This document shows positions 1 to 10,008 of a stretch of 63,438 bases of DNA, one piece after another; the first letter of the stretch is position 1, and each line of letters starts with the position of its first letter. Source of the stretch: Flammula alnicola. Taxonomy: Eukaryota; Basidiomycota; Agaricomycetes; Agaricales; Strophariaceae. Below the pieces are notes generated by a model. That model had not been told where the DNA came from, made no database searches, and saw nothing but the letters and a program-made list of their open reading frames with translations. The position numbers and the translations under genes were made by a program. The stretch is from the NCBI GenBank assembly GCA_015499995.1, contig JADNRV010000276.1, positions 1 to 63,438 on the forward strand, read 5' to 3'.

Positions 1-2653
1 ATACTGCATGCTTCTGGCTTTCTAACAAGCCCAACATCTCCCTGACATGCCTCCTCATCGTCGAGGAAATTCACAATGACCGAGTACCTGCAGTGACCGA
101 GTACCTGATTACGTACAGTAAGCATATTAGCAAGCTTGCTAACACCAAACAATAGAATAAAAACAATACACACATTACCCTTTTATACATTTCTGACATA
201 ATGTAGTGAAAGATATTCCCGTGGTTCGACTTGAGATCTTGGAGAGCTTTTGCATGGCGGTTATATACCTCACCGTACGTTTCTCCGTCAAACTTGTCAC
301 CTTTTTTCTTGTCGTAGTCGCCGTCCTTCCATGCAGTAAGCGCAGCATGAACCTTGTTTAATGTGAGTGAATGAATAGCATGACAGACTAGTCTCTACTT
401 ACCCCCGTCGCCGCCAGAGCAACCAACGGAATGGTCAGCTCGCGTTCTCTAAGGGTTTTGTGCGTTGAGCAATATTCATCAGCGAAGTGGTGGCCTAAGG
501 CAGATTTCGTCGCGAAAAAGGTGGAGCGGATGACATTGATGATCGAGAGGTTAAGGTAGATTTTCGAGCCATCTACAACCCACTTCGGCTGCAAGGAAAA
601 TGTTAAGCAGGGGGAGATGTAAAAAGCAAATGACTTACCTTGCCATCACCGTTTATCTCCCATTTACCAGGGAATACAAAGGCGTCGCAGGCCAGTAGTG
701 CATCAACACGTGTCGCACATCCATCTCCAACACCAAGCTGGAAGACGGCAATATGGCCCAGGGCATTGTTACGAATGGGGCTGCGAGCATGGGATAGGCG
801 GTCAATAACCTGGCGTGGCCGTTAGCTAAGGACTCAAGCAAGAAACACTGCTTACCCATCTTCCTATTATAGTTGCAAACTCCTCGTCCTTCTCTACGCG
901 CTTGCGAATGTCGCGGTACTCAGGCCCGATGCTCTCCAAAGCTTTGGCGGCTTTCTTCAAGACCTCGACACGATATTCGAGACCCTTGTTCAGCTCCGGC
1001 CAAGCGTGCTTGGTAACGAGCGCTCTCTCCACAATCTTGATGGCCTTCTTGCAGGTTGCGCGGATGTGGGCATTCTGTTGACGAAGGCCATCGCCACGGT
1101 GTCCATTACTGCGGAGGTGGGCATGGATAGGCCACGTCTGTGTGGCGTCTGCACTTTCTTCGTCTGATGTATTCCTTTCGATCGACTGGTCGTCGCCGTC
1201 TCTGGCTGCATGCAGATTTCGGGCTTGCTTTTTGTGTTTTGCTGATCTCTTGGGTGATGCAGAGACAATGCTTGAGCGCTGGTATGGTATGGAATGAGTG
1301 ACAAATACATTTTGCTTGTGAAACTACTTACCTCTTCTCAGAACTTTGCATTCCGTTTCTCAGATGCCTAGCATGGGTGTTGTTAGAATCCTCTGATGAC
1401 GGTGAAGGCTGCTTCAAACCTTGGCTGGCTTGACAGTCCTCTCCTTATGATCCGAAGGCTCCTGGTGATGGGTGGTGTGTTTCTGGGTGCGGACTTTCTC
1501 TTGCGAGGATTGTTGGATCGAGCTCGGCAGGTCTTCACTGTCAGACAAGGGAGGAAGGTCAGCTCCCTGTTGGCGATTGCGACTGGCCACTTCCACCTCG
1601 CTGTCGTCAACCTCGAACAAGTCTGAGGCATGGCGGGTGGTTGGGGCTGCTGACCGCTCCCTAATAGGACTTAAGGGTAGCTGTAGTATAGGAAATGTCA
1701 GCAAGTAGGGGAGATAATCATAAAATCAAGTCGCGCACCTCAGAGCCCATCCGCTTGGCCAGGCCAGCCTCAGACAACTCGTCGTCAAACTCGTCTTCAC
1801 CGGTAGATGAATTGCTGTCATCTCCGCCTGAGGACTCCAGTGTTAGTTCAGACTCGGATGGGCTATCAGCGTCCTCCGATTCGACGTTGTCAGACGAGTC
1901 ATCTCCGACTTTGCGCTTGCGTGAGCTCTTCGCTTTGGACTTGTAGTGTATAGCTGATAAAAAGTGTTAATATAATCACATTGAGCAAACATGTACTTAC
2001 CTTGCTTGCGAGGTGGGGCAGAACTCGGTGGGGTTTGAGAGCGTTGACTTATTGGGACTGATGGGACCATATTATGATCAGGTGCACAGGAAAATAAGTA
2101 CAAAGAAGTTCGTCAGCGACGTCGACAATCGATAATCAACGTGAGACACACCTTGCATCTTTCCTGTCAACTTGATCCTCTTGCCTTTGGGCTGCTCATC
2201 GTTCATCTTCGCTTTTTTCAAACCTGCCAAACAAATCATAGTAAGCTCATTATGTTCAATGCTTCAATTGAGACCTACACTGAGCACTGGACTTCTTTAC
2301 AGCAGTTTCAGCTGAACCAGACTGTTGCTTTCTGGTGCCGTCCTTGAGCCAGACTGCAAGGAGTGTCGATTCAGTAGTGAGTACGCATCTGTCTGATCTG
2401 TCTGCCACATCAGCGACTCACTTTTTTCTTTCATTGCCTTTTCGCTGGCAGAGCGTTTCCCTGGATGGTGGTGAGTCTTTGAAGTTCAGCAGGAGGACAA
2501 TTGCTTACCTCGGCCACCTTCTATCAACTGGTTAGCCTCTTGCTCGTCTCTGGCACGCTTTTTCGCCTGCTTTTCGGCCTTTCCTTGGGCGATGAGCGAT
2601 GAGCGCGGCAGAGGGTTGGGATCTGGTGTCGCGGGTGCCTTCCATGTCAACAT
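1..2653 (-). CDS. DUF6532 domain protein, multi-exon, 3' end outside window
   Basis: This gene is read on the minus strand as a chain of small exons with good GT-AG borders. The proposed start is at 2653 (MLTWKAPAT). The N-terminal exons encode a basic segment (KQAKKRARDEQEANQLIEGG), further Lys-rich pieces (GLKKAKMNDEQPKGKRIKL) and a Ser/Asp/Glu-rich acidic stretch around 1740-1965, as expected of a disordered nuclear tail. From about 1060 down to the left edge the exons read as the DUF6532 domain: ATCKKAIKIVERALVTKHAW, then DRLSHARSPIRNNALGHIA, VGDGCATRVDALLACDAFVF, PKWVVDGSKIYLNLSIINVI and TAWKDGDYDKKKGDKFDGET. DUF6532 proteins are abundant in mushroom genomes and have no established function. 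The frame changes once near 1410-1440, which may be an unrecognised intron or a lesion. The last visible exon still reads open at base 1. The gene is head-to-head with the Plavaka transposase, so they may share a promoter. Confidence 0.75.
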
Positions 2654-2918
2654 CACTGCTGTTGGCCATCGTGAGGCCGTGTACAGATGCGGTTGCCACT
2701 GAGGGTGGTTCGTGAGTAGTCGGAGGAGATGGGGGGTACCGGAAAAAAAGTGTGTTGATTCTCTGTGTTTGTTTGCCAGGCGTGGCTGATATTGTGCAGC
2801 GACGTTATTAGGTTCCGTTACGCATTCGTTCCGCAATATTCCTACCTTCTATCCACGTAGATACCATCCATTTCTACTCCTGTTCTACTACCCTAAAAAT
2901 TACACTTGCCTTTCTTCA
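2654..2918. promoter_or_regulatory. Shared intergenic region between divergent DUF6532 and Plavaka genes
   Basis: The 265 bp between the two proposed ATG codons contain no ORF that I can support. Two genes diverge from this segment, so it must hold both 5' UTRs and probably a bidirectional promoter. A run of pyrimidines lies just before the transposase ATG (around 2885-2917). The promoter role is inferred from gene geometry only. Confidence 0.45.
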
Positions 2919-5900
2919 ATGCCTCGCCATATCTGCGAAGGATGTGATCACATCTTCCCTACAGTCCGCGGCTTCCTATCACATCTCCGACAAACGCGTG
3001 ATGTTCTGTGCCAGCAATTTCGTGATAGGATTCGACGCAAGCGTACCCGGCGACAGCCTAATCTCAGCAACTCAGACTCTGCCAGCGAATCCGAGTCAAG
3101 TGGATGCCCGCCAGTGCAGCCGTTTGCAGGCGATGCATTCGGGTCCGCCACTGACTATGCTGGGGACCACTTTGGGCAGCAAGACATCGGAATTGCCCGG
3201 CAGCAGGATGGGCCCAACCCTGTTGATAGTTCAGACTCTGAGCATGAGCCCAACCCCGTCGATGGGTCGGACTCTGATAATTCCGATCGCGAAGCCGAGA
3301 TGGTGGCAGAGCTGGAGGCTGGCTGGGAAGCCGAGCACGCTGATGCTCCGGAAGACGGGCCTCAGGTTGGATTTGAGCAGCCCCGCGGTCAAAATGCCCC
3401 TGTCGAAGGACCTCTCGATGAAGAACTGGAGGCCGAAGCCACAGCTGAAGCTCGCCAGGCAGAGACTTTTCTCATGGGCGAGGGCCATGGCATCACACCC
3501 AAAGTCAAAATTCGATACAGTGACAAGTATCCGCTGTCATTGGCGGGGCAGGCGCTGAGCACACGGGAATCCGTAGATGCACGATATGCTGCAGCTGTTG
3601 GAACGGGCGATTGGGCGCCTTTCCAGTCCAAGATGGATTGGGAAGTTGCACGATGGGCGAAACTCCATGGACAAGGTTCCACTGCCTTCACAGATCTACT
3701 GGCCATCGACGGGGTGAGTTCATGTGATAACGCTTCTCCATTGACATTTGTAATTTAATATGATACCATCCAGGTGCGAGACGCACTTGGGCTATCGTAC
3801 AAAAACTCGTTGGAGCTCAACAAGAAGATCGATGACCACCTTCCTGGTCGCCCCAAGTTTCATCGGCACGAGGTGGTTGTGCAGGGCGAGGCAATGGAGC
3901 TCTACTCTCGTGACGTCATGGAGTGCATTCAGGCTCTCTGGGGTGATCCAGATTTTGCCGGCGAGCTGATCTTCCAACCCGAACGCCACTATGCAGATGA
4001 CGACGAGGTTATTCGACTGTATCATGGCATGGAGACTGGTAAATGGTGGTGGAAAACTCAGGTGTGTGGAGCGTGCTTTGATAGCATGAATATTTGCCGT
4101 GCTAACTAAGTACCACACAAACAGAAGGAGGTAGAGTCAAAAACTGAGAAGACGAAGTGCACGATTGTCCCAGTCATCATCTCCTCAGACAAAACCCAGC
4201 TCACGCAGTTCCGCAACAAGAGCGCATACCCAGTGTATATGACTATTGGAAATCTCCCTAAACATATCCGCCGCAAGCCTTCTCGCCAGGGTCAAGTCTT
4301 GTTGGCATATCTTCCAACCTCGCGGCTCTCGCACATCACCAACCGCGCATCGCGGCGCCGCTGTCTCGCCAACCTGTTCCATCATTGCATGAAACATATT
4401 CTGAGGCCACTTGAAGATGCAGGCCGTGCTGGGGTTGTTCTTACGAGTGGCGACGGCGCTCGCAGGCGCTGTTTCCCTATCTACTCAGTTTTCGTGGGTG
4501 ATTATCCTGAGCAGGTCTTAGTGACGCTCGTCAAGACAGGAAAATGTCCAGTCTGTCCGGCGGCACGGGAGGGAATTGGCAGCTTGGACAGCATTCATCC
4601 ACCGAGGGATTCGGGGCCCATTCGGCGAGCATTACGACAGATCAAGCATGGCCCACTGGCCTTCACCCGGGCATGCCAATCTGCTGGCATTAAGCCGGTG
4701 CAAGAGCCGTTCTGGCTGAACCTCCCATATCTCAACATCTACGAGTCGATTACGCCAGATGTCCTACACCAGCTCTATCAAGGAGTGTTCAAACATATAC
4801 TTGCGTGGATTTATTCTGCGTGCGGCGAGGACGAGATTGACGCACGGTGCCGCCGCTTGCCCCCCAACCACCACATCCGACTGTTTATGAAGGGAATCAC
4901 GCAACTGTCCCGCGTCACTGGCACTGAGCATGATCAGATCTCTCGCTTCATCCTTGGCCTTCTTGTTGACATCCGCCTGCCAGACGGTTTGTCGAACGCA
5001 CGTCTTGTTAGGGCTGTGCGGGCGTTGTTGGACTTTATATCCCTTGCCAAATACCCAGTTCACAGCTCTCAGACTCTCGACAACATGGAACAAGCTCTCA
5101 AGACATTCCACGACAATCTCGACATTTTTGTTGACCTTGGGATCCGTGACAATTTCGACATTCCAAAGTTTCACTTCGCGGGCCACTATCGCTATTTCGT
5201 GGAGCTTTATGGAACAACAGATAACTACAACACAGAATACACGGAGCGCCTCCACATTGACATGGCTAAGGATGCCTACGCCGCTACGAACTGTAAGGAC
5301 GAATACCTCCAAATGACGCTCTGGCTCGAGCGTCGCGAAAAAATTCTCCAGCATGACAAATTCATCCGTCGTCGTGTAAACACTGCATCCCAAATCAATC
5401 TCATCAAACCCCTCCCATCGCTAATCCCTCTGCGCCACCAGATAATGACAAAGAACCCAAGTGCTCGGGCGGTGTCGCTGGACGATCTCAGACAAAAGTA
5501 CGGAGCCACTGATTTTGTCTCCGCCCTTTCGCGATTCATTGCTCAATATCAGCATCCCACTTATTCCAAAACTCACATTGAACACATTGCTGTGACATTA
5601 CATATTCCTTTCTCCACGGTTCCGGTTTTCCACCGCCTCAAATTTTGGAGCCACGACGTGTATGCCGCGGATCCACTTGCCAAAAATATTGTCGACTCTC
5701 TTCACGTTGAACCGGCGCGTCTTGATAAGTATGATAACATTGTTCCTGGCCGCTTTGACGTGGCGCTGATCAACTATGGGGATGGAGGTGCTTCTGGGGT
5801 TCAAGGTGCGCTCGCTTTGGATTCTGAAACAATTCATAGGTACTCAACTGCACTACACTCCTAGGTTACTGCGCAGGACGCATACGATGCATCTTTTCAC

Positions 5901-6220
5901 TACCGCCTTCAGCCAGTGAGCGGTGGTTTCTGCACGGACTTCTGCACAAACACCTTGCATATGTTGAATGGTACACGCCATTCAGACGCTCTTCCTTCGA
6001 ACCAAACAGCAAGATGTACAGAGTTTCGCCTCTCATGTCAGGAGGAGCCCAGAAAGTCAGCATCATTCCCATCTCTTTAATCCGCGAGAGCATCCAACTC
6101 TTTCCCAAGTTTGGCCCTGCTGCACCAACATTGTGGAAGTCCAGCAATGTTCTTGATCAAACAAGTGTATTTTATGTTAACCCTTTTTCTGACCGCTTTC
6201 AATATTCAACAATATATTAG
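2919..6220 (+). CDS. Plavaka-family DNA transposase, apparently intact
   Basis: Splicing 2919-3713, 3774-4061, 4125-5805 and 5865-6220 gives one continuous frame of 1040 codons (about 1039 aa). All phases are consistent and every intron begins GT and ends AG (60, 63 and 59 nt). The N-terminus has a C2HC-type finger (CEGCDHIFPTVRGFLSHLRQ) followed by an acidic Ser/Asp-rich region. The core shows blocks typical of Plavaka transposases: VPVIISSDKTQLTQFRNKSA, PVYMTIGNLPKHIRRKPSRQ, DVLHQLYQGVFKHI, and a region with HFAGHYRYFVELYGTTDNYN and EYTERLHIDMAKDAY. The last exon encodes the usual C-terminal block (HLAYVEWYTPF, SLIRESIQLFPKFGP, FYVNPFSDRFQYSTIY). Plavaka is a fungal cut-and-paste family related to CACTA/En-Spm elements. 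No terminal inverted repeats could be assigned, because the left side leaves the window. An intact frame suggests recent activity, but this is not shown. Confidence 0.9.
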
Positions 6221-6426
6221 ACATAATATAAAATTGTCTACAATATACTACAATAATTCATATGCTTGGATCTGCATGCATTCCGTCTCACCTCGCCCCA
6301 GCCGTCTGCCCCTCTCCCTCTTCCACAGACTCTGCAAACTAAAAGCAAGCCAGCGACGACGACGACGGCAACGGCGGACGACGCCTCGTTCCGTGTCTCA
6401 TCATCATGCTCGCCCTTGCCCTCCTT

Positions 6427-6954
6427 TCAAGTTCCCAGTATCACACCTGCCACTGCTGCCCTCAAGGATGACACCACGCCGTTCCAGCCGCCGCCTCCGG
6501 TGGTGACAATGACGACAGCGGCCATGACGGAGTATTGCAACGACGAGGGGCGGTCGAGCCGTTTGAAGCCATACACGACAAGCGCACGCTCGACACCTCC
6601 TTCGCTCAGGGAATGAGTAAACATTGGCCTAATCAACCCGAGGAGGATGTCGACGCTCGACTGCCATGCTGGTATTAATGAGATTAGTACATGGTGAGAT
6701 AACATAGTGAAAATTGAATGCATACCTTGATTAGCATTGAACAAGTTGGATCCATCACCACCTGTTCCGACAATCTCGACGACAAAATGCCCCTCGAGAT
6801 CTTGAACAAGAACAGCAGCTTTCAAGGCTGTCTCGCGAAGCACGCTTGCTGCCACTGCTAATGAATCCAGTCGTCTCTCAGCGCCTCCATCGGGGCTGAA
6901 ATATTCTGGGGTCTGCATGAGCTTGTGGTTTCTACGGCGGTCTCGTTCCCTCAT
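6427..6954 (-). pseudogene. TRP4: Gutted anthranilate phosphoribosyltransferase fragment
   Basis: The open frame starts MRERDRRRNHKLMQTPEYFS and continues with AASVLRETALKAA and FVVEIVGTGGDGSNLFN. The last segment includes the glycine-rich phosphoribosyl pyrophosphate loop (GTGGDG) of anthranilate phosphoribosyltransferase, the second step of tryptophan synthesis from chorismate. After a possible small intron (GTATGC to TACCAG, 6665-6725) the frame resumes with LLGLIRPMFTHSL and EGGVERALVVYGFKRLD. That block lies about 150 residues further on in real enzymes, so most of the substrate-binding core is missing. About 35 residues are also missing near the N-terminus. The C-terminal part after RLDRPS is unrelated low-complexity sequence. 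I read this as a copied and internally deleted fragment that cannot be catalytic. The functional copy would be elsewhere in the genome. Confidence 0.62.
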
Positions 6955-7237
6955 GGTTACTTTCTCCGAGTTCCAACACTGTGAAGCGCATCATTCGGTG
7001 CATTGTGACGTGGGACTGGTGTCTTGAACTCGAAGGTAGCGGCGATTTCGATCCCGGCTCCACATCCCTCTCAGAGGGGAGGGGCACGCAGGTTGACGGT
7101 TGAATGGCGGTTTAGGGGGTGCTGGTGACGCCACTAGGAGCAAAGTGAAGGTCGAGGCAGGACGTTGGCACCGGGAGAGGTCGTATGATGAGAGTCATGC
7201 ATTTGGAGGTCCGCCGGTCTGCCGGTCCGGCACCAGG
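6955..7237. other. Intergenic, nothing recognised
   Basis: No coding exon, RNA gene or repeat was recognised between the enzyme fragment and the tandem duplication. Short ORFs here overlap in several frames and show no family motif. Confidence 0.4.
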
Positions 7238-7624
7238 CATTGTCATCTTGAAGTATTTTGGCGAGAACTTTTTTCGGCTGTTGATTGAATTTATACTGGC
7301 TGGTACAATTGAAAGTAATGATATTAAAGAGTAATCTACAGCCTTCAAACCATAAATAAGTGTTGTGTAGCATGCACTACACCAGTCTCTCATTCCGCAC
7401 TATATGTTTCCGCGTGCACGTGACCTACCACCCATTGTCATCTTGAAGTATTTTGGCAACAACTTTTTTCGGCTGTTGATTGAATTTATACTGGCTGGTA
7501 CAATTGAAAGTAATGATATTAAAGAGTAATCTACAGCCTTCAAACCATAAATAAGTGTTGTGTAGCATGCACTACACCAGCCTCTTATTCCGCACTGTAT
7601 GTTTCCATGTACACGTGACCTAAC
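7238..7624. repeat. Tandem duplication, two copies with 195-bp period
   Basis: The segment starting CATTGTCATCTTGAAGTATT at 7238 occurs again at 7433. It runs with only a few substitutions through TAAATAAGTGTTGTGTAGCA to a CACGTGACCTA motif that closes each copy (about 7417 and 7612). The two copies are far more alike than the flanks, so the duplication is fairly recent. No ORF spans it. Confidence 0.85.
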
Positions 7625-7656
7625 TTACCAGCCGAAATCCCTCCTCTGTCAGGGTG

Positions 7657-7696
7657 GTAACTTACCAGTAACTTACCAGTAACTTTACCAGTAAAT
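7657..7696. repeat. Short tandem repeat of an AACTTACCAGT unit
   Basis: The motif TAACTTACCAG occurs at 7621 and then as three adjacent, slightly varied copies from 7657 to 7696, immediately left of the 791-bp inverted-repeat element. Confidence 0.7.
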
Positions 7697-7708
7697 AATT
7701 CCACAGTA

Positions 7709-8499
7709 AGGTAGACGACTTTCATCTTCGACAAACATCACGTGCCGTTACTTTTTTGTGACGATCAGAATCAGATTTGGAAATCAAAGGCCGGAGAAAC
7801 AGTGGGATGAGTCTACTACTTTCTTCTGGAGACTGTAGACAGTTTAAGAACCTAGTTTCAATAGATATATTATTTTACTCTAGATTGGCCAAAAAAACTG
7901 GAATATCGACACACTTTTGAGTGAGCCTTAGGCTTTTCAAAATGACATCTTGATCCCGCCCGGTCCGCAATCATGATAACGGACATCTTTTGATTCTGAA
8001 CGTCGACAATGCTTTTGTTTCAAATGAGTACATGGGAAAAGATGCTACTACAGTGGAATTAAACGATTCCCAGCTCTTCCATGATTCCAGCTGGGAGTAC
8101 ACGGTGGCCTCTATACGTCTACCCTTGGCCTCTTTGCTGTGCTCCCTTCTCCGCTTCTCTTCCCATTCTCGGCACTTGCTTTGGTTGCTTCTCTTTTTCG
8201 AGGCATGAGTTAACGAGCTCTTGGGAGCCTTTGACGCGAAATGTGATCGTAGAAAACTCAATTAGGGTACAGATACAATGTAATCCCTACTCCTCCACCA
8301 AAACACCACTTTTAGGCCAAATTATTACATATTCACGTGTAAAGGGACTATATGTATAGGAACTAGGTCTGTTAACCAGTGCAGGGTTGCTTGAAATCGT
8401 TGAAAAAGTGTTTTCTCTGTTAATTGGCGCGATACTTGCTCAGTTTGGAACTGTCACGCTGATCACGTGACGTTTGTCGAATATGAAAGTCGTCTACCT
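7709..8499. mobile_element. Non-autonomous TIR element (791 bp, TA target duplication)
   Basis: The left end (7709-7744) begins AGGTAGACGACTTTCAT and ends CACGTG. The right end (8464-8499) is its reverse complement, with two mismatches over 36 bp. Both ends are flanked by the dinucleotide TA (7707-7708 and 8500-8501), consistent with TA target-site duplication as in Tc1/mariner and related elements. The interior has no transposase. The longest frame inside (7971-8261, minus) encodes a Lys/Arg-rich stretch with no recognised domain. I class it as a MITE or deletion derivative whose parent superfamily is uncertain. Confidence 0.75.
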
Positions 8500-9002
8500 T
8501 AAGTAAAAATCAATTTTTTTTACCCAACCCTAACCGCAGACATGCGGTTTATTCAGCCTTGTTGATGTGATCATGTGACATTTTGCGGAGATTGGACACA
8601 ACTTAGTTGTACTCCTCCCAAATTTCTCGCCACAATTTCATGTATTCTCCCCGCATGGCTTGCCATAATGGCCTTTGACCCAAACTCATGCACTGTAAGT
8701 TGATATATCCATTCTCCAGGCTCTGAAACTTACTGGCTAACAATCCGCGAACACCAGTGAATGGCCCCGACATTTACTTCCGCTGAAACCTCCCGAATCC
8801 ACCCTAGCACGCAAGCGCATGAAAATCCTGATTGGCTCGGGGAGAATTGGGCATATAATATGCATTTTGGGGCGGGTTTTTTGGTTGTTGAGCTTGACCC
8901 AGTACCACCACCACCTCCCAAGCGAAATCCCAGTGCGTTTTCACATTTTTTCACCCTTTTATTCTAATTTCATGCATACAGCCCTCCGAACGGTCCCATT
9001 CT

Positions 9003-9436
9003 ATGGAACCACCCGATGATCCTAAGGATGCATCATCACCGGGATGGGTTCCTTGGCACACGCCCGAACACAAGCGCAAGAAGTGTCCGCGTCTGAAGGG
9101 ATACCACCACGTTACCCCGCAAACTATGCCCACTCCGAATGCCTCCACCACGGCCCAGAGTCTGGCCCCATGGCCTCCTGTTTGCAGCAGGGCCACTCGC
9201 ATCGCCCTGAACCCCGAGGAGTATGTTAAAAAAGTGAAGGCGGCATGCTCTGCAATGCGCCAGAAATTGTAAGTTCTTTTCTCTATCTACCACTCCGAGT
9301 CAGTGCTACTAATGAAACGGGCCTTTTACTTTGCAGTGATGCCAAGCGGAGGGAGGTGGGCAACCTGCCTGAGAAGGCCATTCCTCCCACCGTGAACCAG
9401 GACGAAGATACCCACATGGCCTCTGACGAGGAATAA
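9003..9436 (+). CDS. Small hypothetical protein, probably truncated by a stop codon
   Basis: Joining 9003-9268 and 9337-9436 removes a 68-nt GT-AG intron and gives a 121-aa product that starts MEPPDDPKDASSPGWVPWH. It contains a basic patch (HKRKKCPRLKGYHH) and a helical segment (NPEEYVKKVKAACSAMRQKF), and ends THMASDEE. The frame remains open after the TAA at 9434-9436 for another 111 codons up to 9769, with acidic and Pro/Thr-rich content. The stop may therefore be a nonsense mutation in a longer gene. An upstream frame (8761-8932, starting MAPTFTSAETS) ends at a GT donor and could be an earlier exon, but its phase does not join cleanly. I do not recognise the family. Confidence 0.4.
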
Positions 9437-10008
9437 TCTGGCGGCTGCACGAGCTCAGACGAAGCCACTGATATTCGCCGCTGCAGCGTGATCGGCCCTG
9501 GACTCAGGCTCATCCCCACACCTGGATCGTCGACGGCTCCCACCCTCCTTCAAAACAGAGAGCTAACCGACCCAACGCCCTCATCCACCATCACCATCCC
9601 AAACCCATTGTCTATGCCCACCATCCCTGCTGCTGCGCCGCCACCTACCTCCCAGAGCGCGATGGCGGTATCGTTCGTGGAAGCATTTGATCACATGTGG
9701 ATAGGGCAACCGGGAGATCAGGGGCACTCGACGCGAGGGAGAATGATTGGCCTCGGTAAAAGAGGATGATCTTGTAGTTAAATGTATATACTGACAATCC
9801 ATATGTTTGACATCACTTGACTTGTGACAGAGTAAGGATAAATAAGTTAAATAGGTACTTCATTTGACAGATTGAAATGAAATAAGTGAGCGACTAACTT
9901 ATTGTCTTGGAATAAATGTGTGTACTACCCAGTTGAATTTATTCTACACTTATTCTGACAGATTCAGTGATAATAAAATATGCCTCTACTGATTCTACTG
10001 ACTTTACA

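Noticed and set aside
5806..5864. Reading the Plavaka transposase to the stop at 5864
   Set aside because: Treating 5806-5864 as a 59-nt GT-AG intron restores the conserved C-terminal block in phase, which supports splicing over early termination.
8761..8932. Possible first exon of the small gene at 9.0 kb
   Set aside because: It ends at a GT donor, but its phase does not match the following exon, so it was left out of the model.
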